Shown here: positions 34,850 to 43,137 of the stretch, in pieces
Layout of the letters: every line of letters begins with the position of its first letter
How positions within the stretch are numbered: position 1 is the first letter of the stretch
From: DATAXP01 sp036272935
GTDB taxonomy: Bacteria; Planctomycetota; Planctomycetia; Pirellulales; PNKZ01
Length of the DNA: 64,000 nt
Assembly: GCA_036272935.1 (NCBI GenBank)
Contig: DATAXP010000070.1
Coordinates: forward strand, 61,394-125,393
Direction of reading: 5' to 3'
The notes under the pieces: model-generated
Databases searched by the model: none
What the model was told of the DNA's origin: nothing
What the model saw: only the letters and a program-made list of their open reading frames with translations
Program-made: the position numbers and the translations under genes

Positions 34850-35977
34850 CTAGAGAAGATCGCGCAAGATGGCGATTGCAGTGGCGATTTGTCGAGCATC
34901 AAGAGCGGTTCGCGCCGCCTCAAAGCGCTCAACATGGAGATCGAGAAATGGAACCGCTGCACCGGGCGCGGGCGGGTCGCCGACCAGTCGCGATGCTAGC
35001 ACGTCGAGCAGCTCGTCGAGGCCCGCGCGCGTGATGGCACTGGTGCGAATGCCCGGGCGTTGCTGGCTCGACGCGAGTGGCAGATCGCACTTGGTCTGAA
35101 CCACCAGCGCCGTCGGCCATTGTGCGACGAGCGGCGCGCAGGCATCGGTCCATGCTTGCGAGGCATCGAACACCAGCAGCAGCACGTCGGCCTCGAGCAT
35201 GGCCTGCCGGGTCCGCGCGACCCCTTCGCGCTCGATGGGGTTTGCCGTGTCGCGCAGCCCGGCGGTATCGGCCAGCTCGACGGGCCAGCCGTCGATGGCG
35301 GTCATGGCCGAAACGACGTCGCGCGTCGTCCCCGGCTCGTCGGCAACCAGGGCTCGGGAGTAGCCGAGTAGGGCGTTGATCAAAGTGCTCTTGCCGACGT
35401 TAGGCTCGCCAGCGAGTACCACGCGGAACGGCTCGACCAGGTGGCGGCCTGCGGCGGAGCGATCGGTGAGCGTGCTCAATTGCACGGCCGCGGTGACAGC
35501 GTCGCCAGTGGAGATCTCGTCGATCGTCTGCTCGATTGCCTCCCGTAAGGCACCCGACGACTGGTCCCAAAGAATCGCCGCGGTGCGCCGCGTCGGCGCA
35601 TGCGGCAAGAGCGCCAATGCTTCGCGTTCGGTCGTCCCGCTCCGTGCGCCGGCGAGCCAATCTTGCCAGGTGCCTTGTTCGGCGCCTGCGTCGAGCAGAT
35701 TGCGGACGATTGCGGCGACGGCCGCGTGGCCGCCGTGAGAATGGATTTCGTAGCTGCTCGGCTCTCGCCGGCAAACAATAACTTCTTCTCCCTGCGGCCC
35801 CGCCCAACGACCGAAGCGAAGCGACGACACGTCGCCTTCGACCCAACGACGCGCATTGGCCGGAGCGAAGAACTGGCCGACGAGATGATCGGCGTCGTCG
35901 CCTTCGACGGCGATGCTGGCCACCGCGCCGCGACCGGCTGGCGTGAGAACCGTGACGCGGCAGCGAGCGGCGTTCAT
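34850..35977 (-). CDS. Shortened MnmE-like GTPase lacking the C-terminal CIGK motif
   Basis: MnmE modifies the wobble uridine of some tRNAs together with MnmG. This protein has 375 residues, while MnmE is usually about 450. The G domain is intact: GEPNVGKS (about 190-197), DEPGTTRD, DTAGLRDT and TKCD. The N-terminal folate domain is short but recognisable through SSYEIHSHGGHAAV. The invariant C-terminal FCIGK is missing, so normal tRNA chemistry is doubtful. ATG 35977 overlaps the stop of coaX by 4 bases. It may be a paralogue with another role or a diverged main copy. Confidence 0.85.
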   Translation of the reverse strand: MNAARCRVTVLTPAGRGAVASIAVEGDDADHLVGQFFAPANARRWVEGDVSSLRFGRWAGPQGEEVIVCRREPSSYEIHSHGGHAAVAAIVRNLLDAGAEQGTWQDWLAGARSGTTEREALALLPHAPTRRTAAILWDQSSGALREAIEQTIDEISTGDAVTAAVQLSTLTDRSAAGRHLVEPFRVVLAGEPNVGKSTLINALLGYSRALVADEPGTTRDVVSAMTAIDGWPVELADTAGLRDTANPIEREGVARTRQAMLEADVLLLVFDASQAWTDACAPLVAQWPTALVVQTKCDLPLASSQQRPGIRTSAITRAGLDELLDVLASRLVGDPPAPGAAVPFLDLHVERFEAARTALDARQIATAIAILRDLL

Positions 35978-36780
35978 CGGTCGGCCAACTTCGCCGCTGC
36001 CAGCGCGATTCCCGACAGCACCAGGTTCGGCTCGTGGCGCGCATCGGCAGCCAGCAGCGGAGCGACCGACGGCGCCGCTCCGCCGGTGAGAAACACTTCA
36101 GGGCGGCTTGACGGCGGCGAGAACAGCTCGATGAGCGTTCGCACACCGCCGACCGCTCCCCAAAACAGGCCCGAGGTCATGGCCTCGACCGTCCCGGTCC
36201 CCAGCGCCGGCGGCGGCTCGGCCAAGGCGTGCATATCGATGAACGGCAGCAGGTCGGTGAACTCGTGCATGGCTCGGGCCGACATGAAAATGCCCGGCAG
36301 GATCGCTCCCCCCATGAAGGCGCCCTGCGGCGAAACCAGATCGACCGTGATCGCCGTTCCCAGATCGACGACGATCGCTGGCCGAGCGGCGTTCCGCAGT
36401 CGATTTGCCGCCACCGCGCCGAGCAATCGGTCGATGCCGACCATGTCGGGCCGCGGCAATGATACCTTCAAATCCAGATCGCTCGAGGCGAGCAGCGTGA
36501 TGCGGGTTGCCCCTTCGTCGCGCAGCAACTCGACCAGCCGCGACGTGGTATCGCGCTGCACGCTGCCGATGAACCACGGCACCTCGCCATGCCGATCGTT
36601 TTCCAACCAGGTGCGCAGTGCCGCGCGCTCACCGGCATCGAGCGTCGGCACCAGATCGAGTAGTCGCGAAGGGCTCGGAAGCTGGCCGGCCTGCGCGGTC
36701 ACGGTCTCGAACCATGCGAGCTTGATGCGGCTGTTGCCAATGTCGACGGCCACGATCGGCGCGTTGCGCGGTTCGCTCAC
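35974..36780 (-). CDS. coaX: Type III pantothenate kinase
   Basis: CoaX phosphorylates pantothenate in coenzyme A synthesis and is insensitive to CoA feedback. The 268-residue protein has the ASKHA-fold motifs DIGNSRIK (phosphate 1), GIDRLLGAVAA and VVDLGTAITVDL (phosphate 2), plus the GGAILPG segment. The start is GTG 36780, which overlaps the obg stop by 4 bases (GTGA). It forms one run with obg and the MnmE-like gene. Confidence 0.93.
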   Translation of the reverse strand: MSEPRNAPIVAVDIGNSRIKLAWFETVTAQAGQLPSPSRLLDLVPTLDAGERAALRTWLENDRHGEVPWFIGSVQRDTTSRLVELLRDEGATRITLLASSDLDLKVSLPRPDMVGIDRLLGAVAANRLRNAARPAIVVDLGTAITVDLVSPQGAFMGGAILPGIFMSARAMHEFTDLLPFIDMHALAEPPPALGTGTVEAMTSGLFWGAVGGVRTLIELFSPPSSRPEVFLTGGAAPSVAPLLAADARHEPNLVLSGIALAAAKLADR

Positions 36781-37790
36781 GTGCTCGTCTCCGTCGGTTG
36801 GCGGCCGGCATCGAGCGCCCGGGAGATGGTCGAGAGCAGCATGTTGAGCCCCGCGCCGGTCACCGCCGAGATGGCCAACACCGCGTGGCCGGTTTCCGCC
36901 TCGAGCCTGCCGAGCACCGGCTGGGCGTCGGGTAGCTCGGCCTTGGAAACACACAATACTTCCGGCCGTTGGCCAAGGCGTGGATCGTAGCGGACGAGCT
37001 CGTCGCGGATGGTGCGATAATTTTGCACCGGATCGCTGCCGTCGGCCGGCATCGGCTCGACCAAGTGCACGAGAATGCCCGCGCGCTCGACGTGTCGCAG
37101 AAACTCGTGCCCCAGTCCGACGCCGGCGTGCGCTCCTTCGATCAGCCCTGGAATGTCGGCCAGCACGAACGAGCGCTCGGCGTCGATTTGCACCATGCCG
37201 AGGTTCGGGTACTTCGTCGTGAACGGATAATCGGCGATCTCTGGGCGAGCTCGCGACAGCCGGCTGAGCAGTGTGCTCTTGCCGGCGTTCGGTTTGCCGA
37301 TCAAGCCGACGTCGGCAATCACTTTCAGCTCGAGCACCACGTCGCGCGTTTCGCCCTCTTCGCCCGGCGTGAATTGCCGCGGGGCGCGGTTCGTCGACGA
37401 CTTGAAGCGCGTGTTCCCCTTGCCGCCCCGGCCGCCCCGGGCGACTACGACGCTCTCACCGGCCCGCGACAAATCCTTGAGCACAAAGCCGCCGCGAGCG
37501 TCGGCGACGAGCGTTCCCGGCGGGACGGCAATCACGAGGTCCTCGGCGCTCGAGCCGTGGCAGTTGGCCGGCATGCCGCGCCCACCCGATTCGGCCCGCC
37601 ATTGCCGTCGCTGCGACAGTGACGCGAGACTGTCGACGCCGGCCTGGGCGACGATCACCACGCTGCCGCCGTCGCCACCGTCGCCGCCATCAGGACCGCC
37701 GCGCGGGATGAATTTTTCGCGCCGAAAGCTGACGGCTCCGTCGCCTCCCTTGCCTGCCTGGACCTGCAATGCAACGCGATCGACGAACAT
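36777..37790 (-). CDS. obg: GTPase Obg/CgtA
   Basis: Obg is an essential large-subunit ribosome assembly GTPase. The 337-residue protein has the Gly-rich Obg fold (GGDGAVSFRREKFIPRGGPD), the P-loop GKPNAGKS, the DYPFTTKYPNLGMV switch and DIPGLIEGAHAG. It lacks a C-terminal OCT extension, as many do. It follows rpmA, which is the common rpmA-obg order, though a terminator-like hairpin lies between them. Confidence 0.96.
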   Translation of the reverse strand: MFVDRVALQVQAGKGGDGAVSFRREKFIPRGGPDGGDGGDGGSVVIVAQAGVDSLASLSQRRQWRAESGGRGMPANCHGSSAEDLVIAVPPGTLVADARGGFVLKDLSRAGESVVVARGGRGGKGNTRFKSSTNRAPRQFTPGEEGETRDVVLELKVIADVGLIGKPNAGKSTLLSRLSRARPEIADYPFTTKYPNLGMVQIDAERSFVLADIPGLIEGAHAGVGLGHEFLRHVERAGILVHLVEPMPADGSDPVQNYRTIRDELVRYDPRLGQRPEVLCVSKAELPDAQPVLGRLEAETGHAVLAISAVTGAGLNMLLSTISRALDAGRQPTETST

Positions 37791-37814
37791 GGGTGGGCGC
37801 TTCGTGGATCAATG

Positions 37815-37845
37815 AAAAAGCCCACGGGTGACGACCCGTGGGCTT
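37815..37845 (-). terminator. Rho-independent terminator between rpmA and obg
   Basis: A perfect 12-base stem, AAGCCCACGGGT and ACCCGTGGGCTT, encloses a 4-base loop. Read on the minus strand, it ends in TTTTTC. It lies 39 bases after the rpmA stop and 25 bases before the obg start, so it can attenuate read-through. Confidence 0.8.
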
Positions 37846-37883
37846 GAGTTTGGTCGATTTCAAAAAAGCCTTGGATCGGCCCG

Positions 37884-38132
37884 TTATGTGGCCGCGACCA
37901 CGTTCACGCGGCGGCCACCACGATCGAAGTTCACCACGCCGTCGGTCATGGCGAACAGCGTGTAGTCCTTGCCTTGCCCCACGTTGCGACCAGCGTGGAA
38001 CACCGTGCCCACCTGGCGCACCAGAATGTTGCCGGCATAGACGGCCTCGCCGGCGAAGCGCTTCACGCCTCGACGCTGACCGTTGGAATCGCGGCCGTTA
38101 CGGCTGGAACCTTGTCCCTTTTTGTGTGCCAT
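37884..38132 (-). CDS. rpmA: 50S ribosomal protein L27
   Basis: The 82-residue protein starts MAHKKGQGSSRNGRDS and includes RFAGEAVYAGNILVRQ and a FHAGRNVGQGKDYTLFA block, all classic L27. No N-terminal cleavage peptide of the Firmicutes type is present. ATG 38132 is chosen; the frame is open further up but L27 is invariant here. rplU, its usual upstream neighbour, is absent; a secreted protein gene is upstream instead. Confidence 0.97.
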   Translation of the reverse strand: MAHKKGQGSSRNGRDSNGQRRGVKRFAGEAVYAGNILVRQVGTVFHAGRNVGQGKDYTLFAMTDGVVNFDRGGRRVNVVAAT

Positions 38133-38214
38133 ATCATCAAATCCTACGAGAGCTAAACCGCAAGCGAGTGGACGCCACGACGACCCGCATGCCCCTGGCG
38201 GCGAACCTGAATTT

Positions 38215-39084
38215 CTACCGGTAAACCCAGCGGTAGTCAACGTCCCCTGGGATGCCGTAGCGAATCTCGCTCTCGTGCTCGTAGAACGGATCGGCGGGAC
38301 GCCAGAAGTTCAGTTGCAGCGTCTTTTCGAGGATTTTTCGCCCGGTCCCCGGGGCGTCGCCCTGCTTATATGCCCCTTCCGGGTCTTGCCACTTGTAGGC
38401 GTTGCTTAAACCCTGCACAAACATCGAGAAGTGCTTCATCGTCGGATCGAGGTCGTCCCAGGTGACGACGCCCCACACATCCTGGCCGGGACCAATCTCG
38501 CCGGAAATCTCCACGGTGTTCAGCAGTGTGCGGTGCGGATCCTCGCGCCGCCGGATGAGAGGAATGGCCACCGGAATCAACTTCTCGGAATAGGTGACGT
38601 GCTTGTCCAGGTCGTCGAGCCAAAACTGCGGCGCGAACTTAAACGGCTTGTCGCTGCTGGGATTGGTCACGTGAAACACCATGTACCACACCAGCTTCCG
38701 CTGCATGCGCCCGGAGGGCGTCGGCACATCGACCTGGATCATCCGCAGCGGCTTGAAGCTAAAGTTCAAGCCGCGCACATCCTGCACGAAGCGCACCCCC
38801 TTGGCCGGCGACGCACTCGACGTGTTCGGCGCGACGCCAAAGCTGGGGCTCTCGGCGAGGATTTCAACGAGATCGTGCCGGCTGATCACGTCGGTGGGGC
38901 GATTGTCGACCGGAATGGTCTGCTCGACCCCGGGTGCAAGCTTGCGTGGCTGCGCCGGCTCCGCGGGACGCGCAGGCAAGCGCGCCGCCTCGCGCGAGGC
39001 GACCGCCTGGCCGAATCCAATGCTCGGCGCGGCACACGCCGCAAACGCAAACACGACAACGGCAACAATGCTAGGGCGGCTCAC
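38215..39084 (-). CDS. Secreted protein of unknown function
   Basis: This 289-residue protein has a signal peptide (to about residue 27), a Pro/Ala-rich spacer, and a globular domain with several Trp- and Tyr-rich strands (KLVWYMVFHVTNP, FKFAPQFWLDD). The domain looks like a beta-sandwich of unknown family. Proteins of this type are seen in planctomycete genomes without assigned roles. It is upstream of rpmA on the same strand, 82 bases away. No catalytic residues can be picked out. Confidence 0.6.
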   Translation of the reverse strand: MSRPSIVAVVVFAFAACAAPSIGFGQAVASREAARLPARPAEPAQPRKLAPGVEQTIPVDNRPTDVISRHDLVEILAESPSFGVAPNTSSASPAKGVRFVQDVRGLNFSFKPLRMIQVDVPTPSGRMQRKLVWYMVFHVTNPSSDKPFKFAPQFWLDDLDKHVTYSEKLIPVAIPLIRRREDPHRTLLNTVEISGEIGPGQDVWGVVTWDDLDPTMKHFSMFVQGLSNAYKWQDPEGAYKQGDAPGTGRKILEKTLQLNFWRPADPFYEHESEIRYGIPGDVDYRWVYR

Positions 39085-39247
39085 GATGCTGTCTGCTCGC
39101 TGGTGCGGCTCGAAGAGACTTTAAGTCTAATTGGCGCTGGGAAGTAGGGTCAAGAAAATTTCGGGGACCAGCTATCGAATCCGTTCGTCGGGATTTGCCG
39201 GATTTAACGACCGTGAAGATTCAACCAGCCGTGCGCTCATCGCGTCG

Positions 39248-39586
39248 TCACGACTTTGTGGCTTCCGGATCGCCGATCCTCGTTGCTTCTCCTGGCTTGA
39301 GCCCGGCCAGCGCGCGAAGCAATTCCGGGCCGAGTGGTGCTAGAAACTCGAGCTTATTTCGACGCGCGATTAACGTGACGACGGCAATCGCGAACTTTGA
39401 TAGCGACCGCTGGTAAGGCAACCGCTGATCGGTGGCGACGAAAACGTCGAAAGGGCCGGCAGCAATGGCGAGCAACTCCCCGTTCTGAAGAGACGACCAA
39501 CCCATCTCGCGAACAGTACGCACATCATGCCGAGGCAGATTATCGCGAAATCGTCTCGGAACGCACTCATCAAGCAGGATTGGCAT
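39248..39586 (-). CDS. DUF5615-type PIN-like toxin, orphan
   Basis: This 112-residue protein starts MPILLDECVPRRFRDNL and has a DVFVATDQ strand, the usual DUF5615 pattern. These are PIN-fold-like toxins usually preceded by a DUF433 antitoxin gene. No antitoxin is seen: the upstream side begins directly with the truncated hydrolase at 39587. The active acidic residues Asp and Glu of LLDE and the ATD segment remain. Possibly inactive or without control. Confidence 0.65.
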   Translation of the reverse strand: MPILLDECVPRRFRDNLPRHDVRTVREMGWSSLQNGELLAIAAGPFDVFVATDQRLPYQRSLSKFAIAVVTLIARRNKLEFLAPLGPELLRALAGLKPGEATRIGDPEATKS

Positions 39587-39924
39587 GCGACACGAATCCC
39601 GACCCGATCTGCGGCATCAGTGTCCACGCCTACGAAGATGACGATCAACGGCTGGCGACTGCGATGCAGGTTTCGCGCCGCTTAAAGAAGCCGCTGTTCG
39701 TCGGCGAGTTCGGCGCCACAGGCGCCACGCCTGAAGAAGCGCCAAAATTCCATCGACTACTCGACGGCATCGTCGAGCACGAAGTACCGCTGGCGGTACT
39801 CTGGGTTTTCGATCTCGCGCAACAGGAAGATTTCAACATCAGGGCCGACAACGCGCGTGCCTGGCAGCTCGACGCCATAGCCGAAGCAAACCAAAAGCTG
39901 CAATGGCTAGGCGACCGCCGCTAA
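39587..39924 (+). pseudogene. C-terminal remnant of a glycoside hydrolase (GH5-like)
   Basis: The readable segment starts at DTNPDPICGISVHAY and continues through KKPLFVGEFGATG to LLDGIVEHEVPLAVLWVFDLAQ. The GEFG motif carries the catalytic Glu of clan A cellulases, and the WVFDLA stretch is the last barrel strand. About 110 residues remain of a protein that would need about 300 or more. The upstream part of the frame (39397-39589) is only a shadow of the toxin gene. The 5' half is gone, and the break coincides with the toxin start. Confidence 0.7.
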
Positions 39925-39925
39925 T

Positions 39926-40822
39926 TCATGGCTTCGCCGCAGCAACACCGCTCAGCGGATGCGCGGTCACGGCCGACCATGCGAGCTCTTGCAGTAACTT
40001 GTTCAGCTTCGCCTTGTCGTCGTCGCTGATCCCATCGAGTTTCTCGAGCGCGGTGAGCACCGGCAGGCCGGTGGGATTGCGGCGATAGATTACGGCGAAG
40101 TGGCAGTACGCCGAGAGGGCTTGTAGCGGCGGCTGAGCGTGCCCCCACGAATCGCGAAACAGGTCGGACTGTTGTTTCAGCCCCGGCGCGGTGCCGGCGA
40201 CGATTCGTTCGCGCAGCGCGATCGCCGCCTGGCCGACCGGCACGAGCAGCACCGCCTGCTTGCCCGCTTCGCGATTGAGGCTTTCGATCACAGCGCTGAG
40301 ATCGCGATCGTACTCGGCCTGGGCCTTCCGCAAGGCTTCGAGCGATGTGGCGTTGTGGTCGCAGCCCTTCTTCGTCTCCAGTGGATACACCGGATGGTAC
40401 TCGTCGTTCGGCAGCCAGTATTCCTGCACCGTGATGCGCAGGTTCGGATTGTGCTCGAGGCCAAGGTGTACAAAGTTCTGAATGCCTTCGTCGGGCAGCC
40501 AAATCGGCGACAGCGTCAGCACGTCGATCTTGCCTTCCTTCAGTAGCCGTCGGGCCTCGTTCTTGGCGTCCGGCACGTTCCAGTGCTGGATGACGCGCGA
40601 CCCGCCGATCGACGACTTCCCGACGTTCGCGTGTCCCTGGATGCCGGCATTGCGGGCCAGCTCTTCAAGCATCGGATAGACAAACATGTGAAAGCTATGA
40701 CCGCAGCTAAAGATGCGCAGCCCCTGCGGGGGCGCCGAATCGGCCGCTCTTGTGTCGGCTGGGGCGAACAATGCGGCCAGTAGAACGGCGCCAAGAAACA
40801 ATCGTCGGGAGGCAGCGTGCAT
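39926..40822 (-). CDS. Secreted SGNH-hydrolase-like protein
   Basis: This 298-residue protein has a signal peptide (to about residue 27), then GLRIFSCGHSFHMFV, which resembles the GDS block of SGNH hydrolases with Cys-Gly-His-Ser. The middle reads VLTLSPIWLPDEG and the AVLLVPVGQAA strand. The usual DxxH end motif is not obvious. Planctomycetes have many such members acting on polysaccharide esters. ATG 40822 gives a standard signal peptide. Whether it is catalytically active is unclear. Confidence 0.6.
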   Translation of the reverse strand: MHAASRRLFLGAVLLAALFAPADTRAADSAPPQGLRIFSCGHSFHMFVYPMLEELARNAGIQGHANVGKSSIGGSRVIQHWNVPDAKNEARRLLKEGKIDVLTLSPIWLPDEGIQNFVHLGLEHNPNLRITVQEYWLPNDEYHPVYPLETKKGCDHNATSLEALRKAQAEYDRDLSAVIESLNREAGKQAVLLVPVGQAAIALRERIVAGTAPGLKQQSDLFRDSWGHAQPPLQALSAYCHFAVIYRRNPTGLPVLTALEKLDGISDDDKAKLNKLLQELAWSAVTAHPLSGVAAAKP

Positions 40823-40953
40823 GGAACGAAACCTTCGTTGCAGGAGGGCGACGGGAAGGGGGGAGGAAACGATCACGGCGGGAGTTACAATCGTCGATTA
40901 TGCGCGGCGGGGAGACGCTGCCGCAACAACCGAGACGCTTGAAGGGGAACGAT

Positions 40954-41400
40954 ATGCGACGGTTCGTGATCATAGCGGCCGCGTTGGCAGTTCTGTTTGG
41001 CGTGATGGTCGTTCTCCGGAACCGAGTTGGAGTGGAGATCGCGATGGCCGTGGTGCCCGACGGCGGAAATGTAGAGGTTCAAAGCGAAGGAAAATCGCGT
41101 GTGCTGCGTCATGCCGTGGTGTACAAGTTCCGCGACGAAGTCACTCCCGCGCAGGTGCAGGAAGTGGTCGAAGCGTTCTCGGCACTGCCGAAGAAGATTC
41201 CTGGCATCGTCGCCTTCGAGGCCGGCACGAACGTCAGCCAGGAAGGTAAGTCCGACGGCTTCACGCACCTGTTCCTGGTCACGTTCCGTGACGAGGCAGC
41301 CCGCGACGCCTACCTCAAGCATCCGGCGCACGACGAGTACGTAAAAGTCGTCGCCCCACGCCGCGAGAAGGTCGTGGTATTCGACTACTGGGTGCCGTGA
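40954..41400 (+). CDS. Membrane-anchored Dabb (stress-responsive A/B barrel) protein
   Basis: The 148-residue protein has an N-terminal membrane helix (about 3-21), a spacer, and a Dabb domain: LRHAVVYKFRDEVTPAQVQEV, then IPGIVAFEAGTNVS and FTHLFLVTFRDEAARDAYLKHP, ending YVKVVAPRREKVVVFDYWV. Dabb proteins form dimeric alpha-beta barrels, and a few are known enzymes. GAAGGGG before ATG 40954 supports the start. It is divergent from the SGNH-like gene. A fused anchor is unusual for a Dabb protein. Confidence 0.85.
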   Translation: MRRFVIIAAALAVLFGVMVVLRNRVGVEIAMAVVPDGGNVEVQSEGKSRVLRHAVVYKFRDEVTPAQVQEVVEAFSALPKKIPGIVAFEAGTNVSQEGKSDGFTHLFLVTFRDEAARDAYLKHPAHDEYVKVVAPRREKVVVFDYWVP

Positions 41401-41417
41401 GGCGGCTGCAGATAGGA

Positions 41418-41543
41418 TGAACCACAAAGGCACAGAGACACCGAAGACGCACGGAGCAGCAATTCTCTAGGAAGACTGACGTACGGTCGGCGTCGAACCG
41501 CAACTCCGTATTTTTCTTCGTGCCTCTGTGCCTCTGTGGTGAA
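41418..41543. repeat. Inverted-repeat element (MITE-like)
   Basis: The left end, TGAACCACAAAGGCACAGAG, pairs with the right end, which carries its inverse (CTCTGTGCCTCTGTGGTG). Arms are about 38 bases each with scattered mismatches. It lies just after the Dabb gene and next to the end of the metallopeptidase gene. It resembles the element at 8178-8350 in style but has a different sequence. No open frame. Confidence 0.7.
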
Positions 41544-41552
41544 TCCCTCCGG

Positions 41553-42407
41553 TTACAGTTCTTCGGCGTTGAACGTGTCGCCGGCACGCATGTCGCCGGT
41601 GGTGTAGCCGCGGCGGAACCAGCGGGCGCGCTGGGCGCTGGTGCCATGAGTGAACGAATCGGGAACGACATATCCTTGTGCTTGCTTTTGCAGACGGTCG
41701 TCGCCGATGGCGGCAGCACAGGTCAGCGCCGACTCAATATCGCCCGGCTCCAGAATGTGCCGTAGCTCGTCGGCGTGCTTGGCCCAGACTCCGGCGAAGA
41801 AATCGGCCTGTAGTTCCAGGCACACCGAAAGATGGTTCGCCTCGCGGCGATCGGCCCTTTGCCGCCGCTCTTCGACTTGTTCGGTGATGCCGAGTAGCTT
41901 CTGGACGTGATGGCCGACTTCGTGGGCGATCACGTAAGCCTGGGCGAACTCGCCTTGGGCTTGAAAACGGTCGTGCAACTCACGGAAGAAGCTGAGATCG
42001 AGATACACGCGCTCGTCTTCGGGGCAGTAGAACGGGCCGACGGCGGCACTCGACAGCCCGCACGCTGAATTAATCCGGTCGCGAAACAGCACCAGGTGCG
42101 GCTTGCGGTACTGGAGGCCCTGCTTCTGGAACAGCCCGGTCCACACGTCCTCGGTCTCGGCCAACACCACCGAGACGAACTTCTTAAGCTCTTGCTCCTC
42201 GGGCGAAAAATCGACCGGCTGCTGAGGGCCCGTAGGCGGGGCAGCCTGCTGGACGTCTTGCAGCAGCGCCAACGGATCGGCACCGAACAGCCAGGCGACC
42301 AGCAGGAGCAGCAGCGTGCCGCCGCCGCCCAGGATCAGCGTGCCGCCGCCAAACGAGCCACGTTCGTCTTCGACGTTGTCGCTTTCGCGACCACCTTGCC
42401 AACGCAT
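41553..42407 (-). CDS. Neutral zinc metallopeptidase (YpfJ family), membrane-anchored
   Basis: This 284-residue protein has one membrane helix (about 26-42), then a zinc peptidase domain with the HEVGHH signature around residue 160 and a downstream ELQADFFAGVWA segment that supplies the third ligand. CGLSSAAVGPFYCPEDERVYLDL is the conserved front of the family. The active site should face the periplasm. The N-terminus MRWQGGRESDNVEDERG is the typical family start. Substrates are unknown. Confidence 0.9.
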   Translation of the reverse strand: MRWQGGRESDNVEDERGSFGGGTLILGGGGTLLLLLVAWLFGADPLALLQDVQQAAPPTGPQQPVDFSPEEQELKKFVSVVLAETEDVWTGLFQKQGLQYRKPHLVLFRDRINSACGLSSAAVGPFYCPEDERVYLDLSFFRELHDRFQAQGEFAQAYVIAHEVGHHVQKLLGITEQVEERRQRADRREANHLSVCLELQADFFAGVWAKHADELRHILEPGDIESALTCAAAIGDDRLQKQAQGYVVPDSFTHGTSAQRARWFRRGYTTGDMRAGDTFNAEEL

Positions 42408-42486
42408 CGTGAGCCGACCCCAAGCAGAACTTTGGTGCCGCGCGGCAGGCACGCTGCACCGCGCCTGCACCATCATACAAACGAAA

Positions 42487-42519
42487 AGAGCTTGCGAGCG
42501 GACTCGCAAGCTCCTTTTT
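42487..42519 (-). terminator. Rho-independent terminator, strong hairpin
   Basis: A perfect 11-base stem, GAGCTTGCGAG and CTCGCAAGCTC, with a CGGA loop at 42487-42512, is flanked by A4 on one side and T6 on the other. It can work in both directions. It closes the gene at 42561-43001 on the minus strand. Confidence 0.85.
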
Positions 42520-42560
42520 TCCTAACGTCGTTCGATGCGGCCCGCAGGCGGCTGACAACG

Positions 42561-43001
42561 TTAGTAGTCGTTACGGTTGAGCGCCTTCGAGTCGGCCTTC
42601 TTGAAAGGCGTAATGGGCAGACTGTAGCGGCTGTTGTACGCCGATCCCGTCATGGGGGCGCGCCCGTACCCCGGTGTCATGTTCACGTCGTTCTGGTTGT
42701 CCGGATCGTACGAAAACCGCCGGTATCCGTTGTTTGGAGCGCGAGTCATTGCCGGGCTCATCCACTGTGAGCCGTTCCAATAGACCCACTGCCCGTTGGG
42801 CTGGTAGTACCACCAACGGTTCTGGTGATGCCGAAACCGCCACGAGTCTTGCTGCGCGGCTTGCGCCGACGTGCCTGTGTTGGCCTGAGCAGTTGGTTGC
42901 TTTGCTGCCGGATTGGTTTGATCTGCCGCAAGAATGCTTGCTATGGGCAGCGCGACAAGCAGCAGGGCAGCAAGGACCGATCGACCGAAAGTCTTACACA
43001 T
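42561..43001 (-). CDS. Secreted Asn/Tyr/Trp-rich small protein
   Basis: This 146-residue protein has a signal peptide (SVLAALLLVALPIASILAAD) and a mature domain rich in aromatic residues (FRHHQNRWWYYQPNGQWVYW). That segment has the N-G-x-W-x-Y-W pattern seen in small planctomycete secreted proteins of unknown function. ATG 43001 is chosen for the signal peptide. It ends at a strong terminator. Confidence 0.6.
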   Translation of the reverse strand: MCKTFGRSVLAALLLVALPIASILAADQTNPAAKQPTAQANTGTSAQAAQQDSWRFRHHQNRWWYYQPNGQWVYWNGSQWMSPAMTRAPNNGYRRFSYDPDNQNDVNMTPGYGRAPMTGSAYNSRYSLPITPFKKADSKALNRNDY

Positions 43002-43137
43002 GTTGAACCTCCATCGTTGGCATGCGGGCGGAATGCACCGCCGATTAGTTTGACGAATGTAATGCCAGGATGTGCATTTCTTATTCCGCCGACGCCGCAA
43101 TCTTAGCCCGTGCGGTCTCGGAAAGCGAAAAGCCCGT

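Noticed and set aside
38148..38180. CTAAACCGCAAGCGAG string resembling the 28-base palindrome
   Set aside because: Only part of the unit is present and the hairpin does not form, so it was not counted as a third copy.
42487..42519. Terminator hairpin as a further copy of the GGCTCG repeat
   Set aside because: The stem sequence GAGCTTGCGAG differs and the T-run marks it as a terminator.
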